From the NCBI GenBank assembly GCA_023702235.1, contig JAMQCR010000001.1, forward strand, positions 682,001 through 746,000: DNA of 64,000 nt, given 5' to 3'. Made by a program: the position numbers and the translations under genes. The notes under the pieces are model-generated. The model saw only the letters and a program-made list of their open reading frames with translations, did not search any database and was not told the origin of the DNA. This stretch comes from Neobacillus pocheonensis (lineage in GTDB: Bacteria > Bacillota > Bacilli > Bacillales > Cytobacillaceae). Shown piece after piece: positions 44,441 to 54,033 of the stretch (position 1 is the stretch's first letter; every line of letters begins with the position of its first letter).

Positions 44441-45502
44441 ATGAATAAATTAGAAAGATTAAGAGCTACCTTTTCATCAGATGGAATAGATGGTATTCTC
44501 ATAACTAGTCCATATAATCGTCGTTACATGACAAATTTTACGGGCTCAGCTGGAGTTGTTTTAATTAGTTTAGATCAGGAACAATTTATTACAGATTTCC
44601 GATACATAGAACAAGCTTCAAAACAATGCCAAGGGTATGAAATTGTAAAAATTTCTGGAACAATTCCTGAAGAAGTTGCAAAGCAAGTAAAAAAACTTGG
44701 TATTCAAAAACTTGGCTTTGAAGAAGATTATTTAACCTTCTCTGCTTTCAAAACATATGAGAAAGAGGTTGGAGCTGAACTTATTCCAATCTCAGGTGTA
44801 ATTGAAAAGTTACGCTTGATTAAGACGGATGCAGAGATTAAGATATTAAAGGAAGCAGCGGATATTGCAGATGCTGCATTTAAACATATTTTAGACTTCA
44901 TTCAACCTGGAAAAACAGAGCTTGAGGTATCGAATGAATTAGAGTTCTTTATGAGAAGAGCAGGAGCAACATCTTCATCCTTTGATACAATCGTTGCATC
45001 CGGTCATCGTTCTGCTCTGCCTCATGGAGTAGCTAGTGAAAAAATAATCGAAGCTGGGGATGTTGTCACACTTGATTATGGCGCTTATTACAAAGGATAT
45101 GTTTCTGACATTACTCGGACTGTAGCTGTCGGTGAACCTGATGCTAAGCTTAAGGAAATTTATGAGATTGTCCTTGAAGCGCAGCTTAGGGGCATGGATG
45201 GAATTAAACCAGGAATGACAGGTAAACAAGCAGATGCCTTAACTAGAGACTACATAACGGAAAAAGGTTATGGTGAGTACTTTGGACATTCGACTGGTCA
45301 TGGGATTGGCCTGGAAGTACATGAAGGTCCCGCACTTTCAGTAAAATCTGATATAGTATTAGAACCTGGAATGATTGTAACGTGTGAACCAGGCATTTAT
45401 ATCCCCGGTCTTGGTGGCGTTCGCATTGAAGATGATACCCTCGTAACCAAGGATCTTAACGAAGCTCTTACTCATTCTACAAAAGAACTTATTATTTTAT
45501 AA
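44441..45502 (+). CDS. papA: Xaa-Pro dipeptidase (M24B family)
   Basis: A 353-residue aminopeptidase P-type enzyme, yqhT of B. subtilis. N-terminal creatinase-like domain, then the pita-bread fold with metal ligands in LDYGAYYKGYVSDITRT (two Asp), STGHGIGLEVHE (His), EPGIYIPG and GGVRIEDD (Glu). It cleaves Xaa-Pro dipeptides in the cytoplasm. Located directly before efp, whose product helps translation of proline runs. Confidence 0.95.
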   Translation: MNKLERLRATFSSDGIDGILITSPYNRRYMTNFTGSAGVVLISLDQEQFITDFRYIEQASKQCQGYEIVKISGTIPEEVAKQVKKLGIQKLGFEEDYLTFSAFKTYEKEVGAELIPISGVIEKLRLIKTDAEIKILKEAADIADAAFKHILDFIQPGKTELEVSNELEFFMRRAGATSSSFDTIVASGHRSALPHGVASEKIIEAGDVVTLDYGAYYKGYVSDITRTVAVGEPDAKLKEIYEIVLEAQLRGMDGIKPGMTGKQADALTRDYITEKGYGEYFGHSTGHGIGLEVHEGPALSVKSDIVLEPGMIVTCEPGIYIPGLGGVRIEDDTLVTKDLNEALTHSTKELIIL

Positions 45503-45523
45503 TAGATATAGGAGGATTAATCA

Positions 45524-46080
45524 ATGATTTCTGTTAACGATTTCAAAACAGGGTTAACAATTGAAGTAGATGGCGGCTATGGCGCGTTATTGATTTCCAA
45601 CATGTAAAGCCTGGTAAGGGAGCAGCTTTTGTCCGTTCTAAGCTGCGTAACCTTCGTAATGGAGCAATTCAAGAAAAAACATTCCGTGCAGGTGAGAAAG
45701 TTGAGAAAGCCCAGATTGATAACCGCAAAATGCAGTACCTATATGCAAGTGGTGATCAGCATGTGTTTATGGATATGGAATCCTATGAACAAGTTGAACT
45801 ACCTGAAAGCAGCATTGAATATGAATTAAAGTTTTTAAAAGAAAACATGGAAGTTCACATTATGATGTTTAATCATGAAACCCTTGGGGTGGAATTACCT
45901 AACACAGTTATTTTAGAAGTTACGGAAACAGAACCTGGAATTAAAGGTGATACTTCTTCTGGTGGAACCAAGTCTGCTACCCTTGAAACCGGACTTAATG
46001 TTCAAGTACCATTCTTCATTAACCAAGGTGACAAGTTAATCATCAATACAACTGAATCTTCATACGTATCACGTGCATAA
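45524..46080 (+). CDS. efp: Translation elongation factor P, one frameshift
   Basis: EF-P rescues ribosomes stalled on polyproline. After correction it has 185 residues: [18 protein letters not shown], then [22 protein letters not shown] with the modified Lys32 region, an OB domain, and the C-terminal [17 protein letters not shown]. One base is lost near 45583 (GGCTATGGC for GGCATATGGC). As EF-P is important and the rest is perfectly conserved, this is probably a sequencing error. RBS AGGAGG. Confidence 0.93.
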
Positions 46081-46085
46081 TTTAT

Positions 46086-46125
46086 AAAAACCTTAGTCCG
46101 TTTCGGCGGCACTAAGGTTTTTTTT
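46086..46125 (+). terminator. Terminator of efp
   Basis: AAAACCTTAGT / ACTAAGGTTTTTTTT. Confidence 0.88.
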
Positions 46126-46234
46126 ATTCCATTGTTAAACTTCACTAAATGGTAATATTTAGAATATTTTTAGTAAATTGGACTTTGCTAAAATGAACTA
46201 GAAATAAATATTAAAGAGAAGGTGTGATCAAAAA

Positions 46235-46336
46235 ATGAAAAGAAAAACTTTTCTTTTGTTCATTTGCATTCTTTTAGTGGGAGTTGCAGCTGGCTGCAGT
46301 AGCACAAAAGTAAAGTGGACACTTGGAGTTTTATAG
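46235..46336 (+). pseudogene. Truncated lipoprotein gene, start of the ccm remnant
   Basis: ATG 46235 with AGAAGGTG encodes a clear lipoprotein signal (FLLFICILLVGVAAGC, lipobox AAGC) followed by SSTKVK, then an abrupt change into another coding sequence and a stop after 33 codons. The point of change (about 46315) joins it to a ccmF fragment in another frame. The original product cannot be identified from the signal alone. Confidence 0.6.
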
Positions 46337-46590
46337 AGGAGTTAGAGCAAGAAGAAATGACGGTTGAGAGCCCATTAATTGCATTGTATCGACTAATGGT
46401 TAAGAACCGTCGCCGGTATGGAGGCTACCTGGTGCACCTTGGGATTGCATTTATAACAATGGGTATTATAGGTTCGCAAAACTATGACCTGCAAACAATG
46501 AAAACAGTTATTTTAGGTCAAGCAATCGATATCGGGGCATATCGCATTAATTTTCTTACTATGCCTACTTTAGAAGAAAAACAAAATTAG
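46316..46590 (+). pseudogene. ccmF: ccmF fragment (cytochrome c heme lyase)
   Basis: About 90 codons matching the C-terminal half of CcmF: the segment KNRRRYGGYLVHLGIAFITM with GIIGSQNYDLQ is the typical last-but-one helix region of the cytochrome c assembly factor. There is no N-terminal WWD heme-handling domain and the end is cut (LEEKQN). No start codon context. It is a deletion remnant of System I cytochrome c maturation. Confidence 0.7.
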
Positions 46591-46796
46591 AAGAGGTAAG
46601 AATTGGGGCAGACCAGGAAGAAAAAGCGTTTAAGATTTTAATGGCAAAGCAAAAAGGAATCATGGAAAAGATCATTGAATTGGAAGAGACCTTCGGTAAT
46701 GATGCATTGTCAGAGGATGAATATCATGCAAAGTTAGAAGCTTATAAACAGCATCTAGTACAAGTTAAATTAAATTTACGGAAATTTATCGAGTAA
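46587..46796 (+). pseudogene. CcmI/CcmH-like C-terminal fragment
   Basis: A frame of about 69 codons encoding KAFKILMAKQKGIMEKIIE followed by LEETFGNDALSEDEYHAKLE, the helical pattern (LL..K..I...I.ELE.....G..SEEDY..L...Y) seen in CcmI/CcmH-type proteins. No start codon; it begins at the deletion point in the ccmF remnant. Confidence 0.5.
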
Positions 46797-46820
46797 AAAC
46801 TGGGATGGGAGGGACTGCAA

Positions 46821-47768
46821 ATGATTGAAATACAAAAGCTTATTAAGCAAGCAGACAATAAGATAATCTTACGTGGTATAAACCTCTCAATTGAAAAAGG
46901 AGAAACGGTAGCCATCTTAGGGCCAAATGGTGCAGGTAAAAGTACTCTTTTGAAAGTGCTTGCAAGCCTTATGAAACCTACATCTGGTCGAATTAAGATT
47001 AAGGGGATGGATTTGAAAAAGGAGCATTTAAAAATAAAAAGATTATTAGGTTATTTACCCCATTCCAGCTTGCTTTACGATCATTATTCTCCATTAGAAT
47101 CAACTGTTGTCGCAATGTTAGCGGCTATTTATCTAATATTTATGTATGCACACATTGAAAAAACGATGGGTGTTGTCCAAAAAATCTTTTATATTCATGT
47201 AAGTTCCGCATGGTGCGCATTTTTAGCCTTCTTTGTAACATTTGCCTATAGCATTCTTTATCTAGTAAAACGGAAAAGAATTTTTGACACATATGCCTAT
47301 GTATCTGCAGAAATAGGAGTTTTCTTTACGACAATTGTATTAACAACAGGTCCCATTTGGGCGAAATCCTCCTGGAATACATGGTGGGTGTGGGAGCCGC
47401 GTTTAATTACTACTCTTATTCTTTGGTTCATTTATATGGCATATATTATGATTCGTCAGATGGATGGCGTTTGGGATAAAAAAGCAAGGCTTGCAGCTGT
47501 TTTTGGAATTCTCGGTTTTGCTGATGTTCCTATTGTATTTTTTGCGATTCGTTGGTGACAAACAAAATTCCACCCCATTGTATTTTGTAAAGGGGTTTCA
47601 CAAACTGGTGGCGGAATTGCGGGGAACATGATGGTAGCCCTGATAGCGACTATCATCGCATTGACGCTGCTATATACCTATTTACTGCAAAAAGGAGTAT
47701 CTTTTGAAAATATGAGAATTAAAGTGAATCAATATAAAGAAAAATTACGTGAAGAATTAGAAAAATAG
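46821..47768 (+). pseudogene. ccmC: In-frame ccmA-ccmC fusion remnant with internal stop
   Basis: ATG 46821 after GGGAGGG. Residues 1-94 are the start of a CcmA-type ABC ATPase (Walker [21 protein letters not shown]) without signature motif or Walker B. At about 47100 it continues in frame into CcmC, lacking its first residues: [31 protein letters not shown] (WWD heme motif), [16 protein letters not shown] at 47556 replaces a Trp codon; reading on gives WQTKFHPIVF and a last helix to 47768. ccmB is missing. Clearly a deletion product. Confidence 0.75.
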
Positions 47769-47780
47769 GAGGAAATTATT

Positions 47781-47906
47781 ATGGGATATATATATGGTGC
47801 ATATTCAGTAGCTTGGTTAGTGATATTTGGATACCTAGTAATGATGGGAAAGCGTCATAGTAAGTTAAAAAAAGAAATTGAATTCTTAAAGCAACTTGAT
47901 AAATAA
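47781..47906 (+). CDS. CcmD-like small membrane protein
   Basis: A 41-residue protein with one membrane helix (VAWLVIFGYLVMM) and a basic, helical tail (GKRHSKLKKEIEFLKQLDK), the size and layout of CcmD, which links CcmC to CcmE. It has its own RBS (AGGAGG) and is intact, but isolated among broken ccm genes. Confidence 0.6.
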   Translation: MGYIYGAYSVAWLVIFGYLVMMGKRHSKLKKEIEFLKQLDK

Positions 47907-47959
47907 GAAAGAATGATAACTTCATTTATTCTTACCTAGCAGTGTTAGGAGGTAATGTG

Positions 47960-48469
47960 ATGAACCAACGTGTCATCAAAGTACTCGTGTTGTCTCTATT
48001 TGTTGGAATGTTTTCTTTTTTTGCTTATAGCTTGGTAAGTAGTGCTAAACATACGGATGTTGGTGATAAAGCTTATAATTTTGAACTGCCAAATCTGGAT
48101 GGAAGCAAAACAAAGCTCTCGGATTTTAAAGGTCAAGTGGTTGAAATAAATTATTATGCTTCCTGGTGTGCTCCATGTCAGGATGAAGCACCTGAACTTT
48201 AGGCTTTCGGAAAAGATTATGGTGATAAATACAAATTTATTATGATCAACAGAGGCGAAACGAAGAATCAGGTGAAACAATTTCTTAAGAAATATAATAC
48301 TCCAGCAACCTATTTATTTGATTATAATGCTAAAGTGTCGAAATTGTATAATGTAACCGGGCAGCCAGAAACCTTTATTATTGATAGGCAGGGAGTAATA
48401 AGAGTGCACTATAATGGACCTCTTACCGAAATGCAATTATATGATTTTGCAAAAAAATACGATAAGTAA
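47960..48469 (+). pseudogene. ResA/CcmG-like thiol-disulfide oxidoreductase with internal stop
   Basis: A 169-codon thioredoxin-fold gene: N-terminal anchor (VLVLSLFVGMFSFFAYSL), WCAPC active site (YASWCAPCQ), cis-Pro region TGQPETFIIDRQG. TAG at 48200-48202 (probably from CAG) interrupts it just behind the active site in the same frame. It would reduce apocytochrome c cysteines. The last gene of the ccm remnant; a terminator follows. Confidence 0.8.
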
Positions 48470-48477
48470 ATTTATAG

Positions 48478-48512
48478 GAAAGGATTGAGCCATTGGTTCA
48501 ATCCTTTTTTCT
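48478..48512 (+). terminator. Terminator after the ccm remnant
   Basis: AAAGGATTGAgCC att GGTTCAATCCTTTTTT. Confidence 0.85.
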
Positions 48513-48517
48513 ATAAA

Positions 48518-49192
48518 TTAATAGGCTGCGGCTCGATAATGAAATTCAGCTGAAACACTCGCTTTGACAAGAATTTGCCCTGGTTCAAATTGAGTTGAGC
48601 TAATCCCTTTGACGAATGTTCCTGGTTGATTATACAAGGGATTAACCATATTACCCCCTTCAATAACCAAAGTAGGTGTAGGAATTAACTGGACATTTAA
48701 CGTTTTTGCGATCGTTTTTGCTTTTTCGATTGCATTATTTAATGCGATTGAAAGGGCCTGTTGGTAAACAGAATTCTTGTTTTTAGATGTAAATTGAACA
48801 TTGGCAACATAATTTACTCCGTTTTGGACCGCTGTATCAACGATTTTTCCAGTCATTGATAGGTCTTCTATTTTCACCTGCAAAATATGGGTGACTTTAT
48901 AACCTCGGAAAATTTGCTTCCCTTGTTCAAAATCGTAATCTGATTCAATTCGGTAATCAAAGGTTTGCAAATGGTCTTTTGATATCCCTAGGGATAAAAG
49001 AGAATGAATCACTTTCGTAACCTCAATTGAATTTTGTTGTTGTGCTGAAATCAGTTCCTTTTTCTCTGTTATGACTCCTAGGTTTACTGAAGCAAAATCA
49101 GGTTGAAGCGCCAATTCCCCTTCACCACTTACTTTGATCAATTGCTCCCCGTGATACTGTCCTTTAGGGTTATTTGGTTGGTATCCAAACAC
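48518..49192 (-). CDS. SIMPL domain protein (DUF541)
   Basis: A 224-residue protein of the SIMPL/Bp26 family: VSGEGELALQPDFASVNLGV, KTFDYRI-like strand, YKVTHILQVKIEDL, a repeated KAKTIAKTLNV helix and Gly-rich loop. Typically periplasmic or surface-associated oligomers of unknown role. GTG 49192 is chosen because AGGAGTAGGGGG precedes it; the longer GTG at 49258 has no RBS. No signal peptide is visible in this version. Confidence 0.82.
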   Translation of the reverse strand: MFGYQPNNPKGQYHGEQLIKVSGEGELALQPDFASVNLGVITEKKELISAQQQNSIEVTKVIHSLLSLGISKDHLQTFDYRIESDYDFEQGKQIFRGYKVTHILQVKIEDLSMTGKIVDTAVQNGVNYVANVQFTSKNKNSVYQQALSIALNNAIEKAKTIAKTLNVQLIPTPTLVIEGGNMVNPLYNQPGTFVKGISSTQFEPGQILVKASVSAEFHYRAAAY

Positions 49193-49429
49193 CTTTCTTT
49201 TCCCCCTACTCCTTATTTCCTCATATAAAATACGGTTTAACCTGAAGAAGTGTTCCACTTTAGAAATCTTCCCATTTGTTTATTACCAATATCATTTGGT
49301 TCTAGTATTCATATGGAAAAAGAGGACGAATATATATTTTGAAAGAGTTGACGATTTTGAAAGTCATATTGTGTCAAGAAAGGCATACATTTTAATTAAT
49401 GAGACAAGCAACAACAAGGAGGAAGCAAT

Positions 49430-50353
49430 TTGGAAACTATTTTTAACTTTTTGCCAAAAAATATTGCAGCCTTAATCGATCAAATCCCTCCTAATCAAAA
49501 AGATGAATTAGAAGAAATCCGAATCCGTATTAATCGACCGATTGAAATTACGTTGAAGGGAGCTCCTAGGTTCTTATCTTATATTATTCAGCCTGACGAT
49601 GCTTTCCATTTAATGAATAAAATAAGTCATTTCTCCATTTACACACTCGAGGAAGAACTGAAACGCGGATATATCACGGTTTCGGGAGGACATCGAATTG
49701 GGCTTGCAGGAAAGGTCATTCTCGAGGAGGGCAAGGTCAAAGCGATTAGGGATGTTTCTTCCTTTAATATTCGTATTGCGAGGGAAAAAGTCGGGATAGC
49801 AGAAACAATCATTCCCTTTGTTTTTAAAGGAAATTGGATGCATACAATGGTTATCGGACCGCCCCAAACCGGGAAAACGACATTGTTACGTGATATCGCA
49901 AGAATCATTTCAACGGGGAACATGAAAGAGGGCATTCATGCAAGTAAGGTCGGAATTGTGGATGAGCGCTCTGAAATTGCAGGATGTGTAAATGGAGTTC
50001 CCCAATTAACGTTTGGTCATCGCCTGGATGTATTAGATGCATGCCCAAAGGCAGAAGGAATGATGATGATGATCCGTTCCATGAGTCCTGATGTTTTGAT
50101 TGTTGATGAGATTGGCCGGAAGGAAGATGCTGAAGCCATACAGGAGGCTGTACATGCAGGGATTAAACTCATCATGACTACACATGGGACCAGCATGGAT
50201 GAAATTAGGAAAAGACCTTCATTAAGGGAAATTCTTGACCAACGGATTTTCCAACGCTTCGTCGTTTTAAGTAGGAAAGCAGGACCTGGAACCATAACAC
50301 AAATTTTAGACGAAAATGGAATAGAAATGATCCATAAAGTGAGAGTGACATAA
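49430..50353 (+). CDS. spoIIIAA: Stage III sporulation ATPase SpoIIIAA
   Basis: A 307-residue AAA-type secretion ATPase that powers the SpoIIIA-SpoIIQ channel between mother cell and forespore. Walker A GPPQTGKTTLLRD, Walker B VLIVDEIGRKEDA, VDERSEIAGCVNG. TTG start with AAGGAGGAAGC. First of eight tightly spaced spoIIIA genes; normally driven by sigma-E. Confidence 0.96.
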   Translation: METIFNFLPKNIAALIDQIPPNQKDELEEIRIRINRPIEITLKGAPRFLSYIIQPDDAFHLMNKISHFSIYTLEEELKRGYITVSGGHRIGLAGKVILEEGKVKAIRDVSSFNIRIAREKVGIAETIIPFVFKGNWMHTMVIGPPQTGKTTLLRDIARIISTGNMKEGIHASKVGIVDERSEIAGCVNGVPQLTFGHRLDVLDACPKAEGMMMMIRSMSPDVLIVDEIGRKEDAEAIQEAVHAGIKLIMTTHGTSMDEIRKRPSLREILDQRIFQRFVVLSRKAGPGTITQILDENGIEMIHKVRVT

Positions 50354-50869
50354 ATGATTAAAATTATAGGGTCCATATTTATTATCGTTGCAACCACTTG
50401 GACAGGTTTTGAGGCATCCCGGCACTTTAGTGAACGACCAAGGCAGCTTAGACAATTAAGATCTGCCTTACAATCGCTTGAAGCTGAAATCATGTATGGT
50501 CATACCCCCTTACATGAAGCGGCTAGACGGTTATCCTCCCAGCTTTCAAAGCCGCTCTCATGGTTTTTTGAAGCTTTTGCGAAGAAGCTAACCGATACAG
50601 AAACAACAGTAAAAGAGGCGTGGGAAAATAGCTTAAAAGAGGTTTGGAAGTCTACAGCTTTAAAAGAGGGTGAATTTGAAATCATGAAACAATTTGGGGA
50701 AACCCTTGGTCGTCATGACCGCTTCTCCCAACAAAAGCAAATCATTCTTACTTTAACACACCTTGAAAGAGAAGAAGCTGACGCAATCGACAGGCAAGCA
50801 AAGTACGAAAAAATGGTAAAGAGTCTAGGATTCCTATCGGGGTTATTACTGATTATTTTATTATTTTAG
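50354..50869 (+). CDS. spoIIIAB: Stage III sporulation protein AB
   Basis: A 171-residue protein with membrane helices at both ends and a T2SF-like helical middle (RPRQLRQLRSALQSLEAEI, SKPLSWFFEAFA). Related to GspF-type platform proteins. It begins immediately after the spoIIIAA stop. Confidence 0.95.
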   Translation: MIKIIGSIFIIVATTWTGFEASRHFSERPRQLRQLRSALQSLEAEIMYGHTPLHEAARRLSSQLSKPLSWFFEAFAKKLTDTETTVKEAWENSLKEVWKSTALKEGEFEIMKQFGETLGRHDRFSQQKQIILTLTHLEREEADAIDRQAKYEKMVKSLGFLSGLLLIILLF

Positions 50870-50880
50870 GAGGAAAAGCA

Positions 50881-51084
50881 ATGGGCTTAGACGTTGATAT
50901 TATTTTTAAAATCGCCGGGGTGGGAATTGTTGTGGCGTTTTTGCATACTGTCCTTGAGCAGGTTGGGAAAAAAGAATATGCCCAATGGGTTACATTATTT
51001 GGGTTCATCTATATTTTGTTTCAAGTCGCCACCATTGTTGATGACCTCTTCCAAAAAATTAAATCAGTCTTCTTGTTTCAATAG
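50881..51084 (+). CDS. spoIIIAC: Stage III sporulation protein AC
   Basis: A 67-residue protein with two membrane helices (IAGVGIVVAFLHTVLEQ, WVTLFGFIYILFQVATIV). Intact. RBS AGGAGG. Confidence 0.95.
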   Translation: MGLDVDIIFKIAGVGIVVAFLHTVLEQVGKKEYAQWVTLFGFIYILFQVATIVDDLFQKIKSVFLFQ

Positions 51085-51100
51085 AAAGGGGGGCTCTGCC

Positions 51101-51490
51101 ATTGAAATCCTTAAAATAGTTGGCTTGGCACTTGTTGGCACCTTTCTCGCATTAATTGTTAAAGAACAAAAACCAAACATCGCTTTCCTCTTAGTAGTAT
51201 TTGTCGGCTGCACCATTTTTCTGTTTTTAGTGGACAAGATTTCTGAAATTATTAATATGCTGGAAAAATTAGCTGTGAATGCAAAAGTCAATATGGTGTA
51301 TGTCGAAACCATACTTAAGATTATTGGAATCGCCTATATAGCTGAATTTGCCGCCCAAATTACTAAGGATGCAGGTCAAGGAGCGATAGCCTCCAAAATA
51401 GAATTAGCAGGTAAAATTTTAATACTTGCTATGGCTATCCCCATTCTAACCGTTATGATTGAAACCATTATCAAATTGATTCCAAGTTAG
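51101..51490 (+). CDS. spoIIIAD: Stage III sporulation protein AD, apparent ATT start
   Basis: A 129-residue multi-pass protein (EILKIVGLALVGTFLALIV, ASKIELAGKILILAMAIP). The frame has no ATG, GTG or TTG at its expected start; ATT at 51101, eight bases after AAAGGGGGG, matches the family N-terminus. It may be a true rare initiator or an indel in the G run. Confidence 0.88.
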   Translation: MEILKIVGLALVGTFLALIVKEQKPNIAFLLVVFVGCTIFLFLVDKISEIINMLEKLAVNAKVNMVYVETILKIIGIAYIAEFAAQITKDAGQGAIASKIELAGKILILAMAIPILTVMIETIIKLIPS

Positions 51491-51529
51491 AACAGATTAC
51501 CCTTTTTTAAGAAGAGGTGGAGAAACAAA

Positions 51530-52729
51530 ATGAAGCACAGGTTGCAGATTATTCCCATTATTATTCTTTTATTCTTTTTCCTAAATATTCCTATGGTACA
51601 AGCTGCTGAAACGACCAAGGATTCATCGACACCTCTTTCACCACAGCAATTGGTAGACTCTCAGCTAAAAACGATGGATTTAACAGATCTAAAGCAATTT
51701 TGGGATGATGTCAATAATAAGTACGGGGGGTTCCTCCCTGAAAGCCAGAAGGGAAGCTTATACGATTTTATCAAGGGAGATAAAAAATTTTCGTTACAAG
51801 AATGGGGCCAAGGATTATTAAAATTTGCCTTTCAGGAATTTGTTTCAAATGGAAAATTGCTTGGCACACTGATTATGCTGACGATTTTTAGTATGTTCCT
51901 TCAGTCCATGCAAAATGCCTTTGAAAAAAGCACAATCAGTAAGGTTGCCTACTCAATCGTCTATATGGTGCTGGTGATTATTGCTCTAAATAGTTTCCAT
52001 GTAGCCATAAGCTATACGAATGATGCGATTGGGTCGATGATATCGTTCGTGCTTGCGCTTATCCCGCTTTTACTTGCCTTAATAGCAGCTTCTGGTGGAC
52101 TTGTTTCAGCGGCCTTCTTCCACCCAGTAATCTTGTTTCTAATGAATATGAGTGGCTTATTTATGCAATATATCATTCTACCGTTACTTTTCTTAGCTAC
52201 TCTGCTCAGCATTGTTAGTACAATGTCAGAACAATATAAAGTGACTCAGCTAGCACAGCTCCTACGAAACTGGAGCATTGGGTTAATGGGGCTCTTTCTA
52301 ACCGTATTTTTGGGTGTTATTTCTGTTCAGGGTGCTTCAGCCGCGGTAACAGACGGTGTAACAATTCGGACAGCTAAATTCATTACTGGAAACTTTATCC
52401 CCGTTATCGGAAGAATTTTTACTGACGCAACCGATACCGTCGTTAGTGCCTCATCGCTTCTAAAAAATACAGTCGGTATTGCCGGGGTGGCAATCCTGTT
52501 AATCATAGTAGCTTTTCCAGCTATTAAGATTTTAATGATTGCCTTCATTTATAAATTTGCTGCAGCTATTTTGCAGCCATTAGGCGGTGGTCCAGTTATT
52601 ACCTGTCTGGATATTATTAGCAAGAGTGTCATATATGTTTTTGCAGCATTGGGAATTGTATCGCTAATGTTCTTTTTAAGCATTACGGTGATTGTTGCTG
52701 CTGGAAACTTAACGATGATGATGCGATAG
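51530..52729 (+). CDS. spoIIIAE: Stage III sporulation protein AE
   Basis: A 399-residue membrane protein with signal peptide (IIPIIILLFFFLNIPMVQA), an extracytoplasmic N-domain and about seven helices, resembling transport permeases of the SpoIIIA complex. Intact. Confidence 0.95.
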   Translation: MKHRLQIIPIIILLFFFLNIPMVQAAETTKDSSTPLSPQQLVDSQLKTMDLTDLKQFWDDVNNKYGGFLPESQKGSLYDFIKGDKKFSLQEWGQGLLKFAFQEFVSNGKLLGTLIMLTIFSMFLQSMQNAFEKSTISKVAYSIVYMVLVIIALNSFHVAISYTNDAIGSMISFVLALIPLLLALIAASGGLVSAAFFHPVILFLMNMSGLFMQYIILPLLFLATLLSIVSTMSEQYKVTQLAQLLRNWSIGLMGLFLTVFLGVISVQGASAAVTDGVTIRTAKFITGNFIPVIGRIFTDATDTVVSASSLLKNTVGIAGVAILLIIVAFPAIKILMIAFIYKFAAAILQPLGGGPVITCLDIISKSVIYVFAALGIVSLMFFLSITVIVAAGNLTMMMR

Positions 52730-52741
52730 GGGTGAGAGAAA

Positions 52742-53369
52742 TTGGATTTTTTAAAAGAGTGGGTAACGAATATTATCCTTTTTATCCTGCTAGCAACTGT
52801 TATTGATATGCTTCTTCCAAATTCAAGCATGCAAAAATATACAAAAATGGTTACAGGCTTACTTTTGATTGCCATTATTCTTCACCCCGATTTACAAATT
52901 AATTTCAAGTGATTTCGAATCGACACTTGTTTCCATACCTTCTATTCAAACACCAGGAGAAAAAAATATGAAAAATTCGATAGATTTAAAGAAAAAAGAA
53001 ATACAAGCCTCTCAAAATGCATATATTTTAGAACAGATGACTGTCCAGCTGAAAAAGGATGTAGAAAAGGAGTTGATGAAACAATACGGTTTGGAGATAG
53101 TGAAAATAGATATCGCAACTAACAATAATAACCAAGCATTCCCTGACAACCTTCAAAAGGTTACAGTTCTTCTGCAGCAATCTGACAATTCAATGCAGGC
53201 AGTCGAAGCAATAGCTCCAGTCAAAATCAACGCTGATACACCTCCTGCATCAAAAGGATCAACAGATAATACGAAAAAAATCGCCGCATATCTAGCGCAA
53301 ACGTGGAATGTAACTGGAAACAAAGTTGAAGTCTCGATTGAAGGGGGGACTAATAATAACAATGGATAA
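52742..53369 (+). CDS. spoIIIAF: Stage III sporulation protein AF, one frameshift
   Basis: About 208 residues: LDFLKEWVTNIILFILLATV and VIDMLLPNSSMQKYTKMV at the N-terminus, two helices, then a soluble domain (KKKEIQASQNAYILEQMTVQ). An extra C (or two-base loss) near 52890 breaks the frame exactly between LLLIAIIL and TPIYKLI. TTG start after GGTGAGAGAAA. Overlaps spoIIIAG by eight bases. Confidence 0.9.
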
Positions 53370-54018
53370 CAACCAAGGACCATTATCATGGTTAAAAAAA
53401 TTACTACTAAGAAATGATCAGCCAAATAAAAAAACAAGTAAATATCAGTATTTAATTCTTGTTCTATGTATTGGGGCTGCATGTATGTTAGTTGGCAATA
53501 TATTATTTAAAACCAATTCCTCAGCTCCAGTTATTCCTGCATTAAAGACCCAACAAGATAATTCAGGAGATGTAGCGGCCTTTGGTCAAAAAAATAACTC
53601 TAGCAATAAGACAATAGCTGATTATGAACAAGAATATGAGAACCAGCTAAAGAAAGCAATTGGGGATATGTTAGGTGTAAACAATGTAACCGTAGTTGTT
53701 ACAATTGATTCAACCGATCAACAAGTTCTCCAAAAAAATAAAAACACTAAATCGCAAACAACAGAGGAAACAGATCAAAGTGGAGGGCAACGTAAAGTTA
53801 CTGACACCTCCACAGATGAACAGGTTGTCATTACCCGCAATGGCGATAAAGAGGTTCCTATTGTAGTAGAAACAAAGAAACCAGAAATTCGCGGTGTTTT
53901 GGTAGTTGCCAAAGGGGCAGATAATATACAAATTAAACAGTTAATTGTTGAAGCGGTAACAAGGGCTTTAGGCGTACCTAGCTATAAAGTTGCAGTAACA
54001 CCAATGTTTAAAAAATAA
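53362..54018 (+). CDS. spoIIIAG: Stage III sporulation protein AG (channel ring)
   Basis: A 218-residue protein: one membrane helix (YLILVLCIGAACMLVGNIL), then a ring-building motif domain (IADYEQEYENQLKKAIGDM, IQIKQLIVEAVTRALGVP) with a beta-triangle insertion. It forms the large 30-mer ring of the feeding tube. ATG 53362 lies within the end of spoIIIAF. Confidence 0.95.
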   Translation: MDNNQGPLSWLKKLLLRNDQPNKKTSKYQYLILVLCIGAACMLVGNILFKTNSSAPVIPALKTQQDNSGDVAAFGQKNNSSNKTIADYEQEYENQLKKAIGDMLGVNNVTVVVTIDSTDQQVLQKNKNTKSQTTEETDQSGGQRKVTDTSTDEQVVITRNGDKEVPIVVETKKPEIRGVLVVAKGADNIQIKQLIVEAVTRALGVPSYKVAVTPMFKK

Positions 54019-54033
54019 AAGGGGGAATTCATA

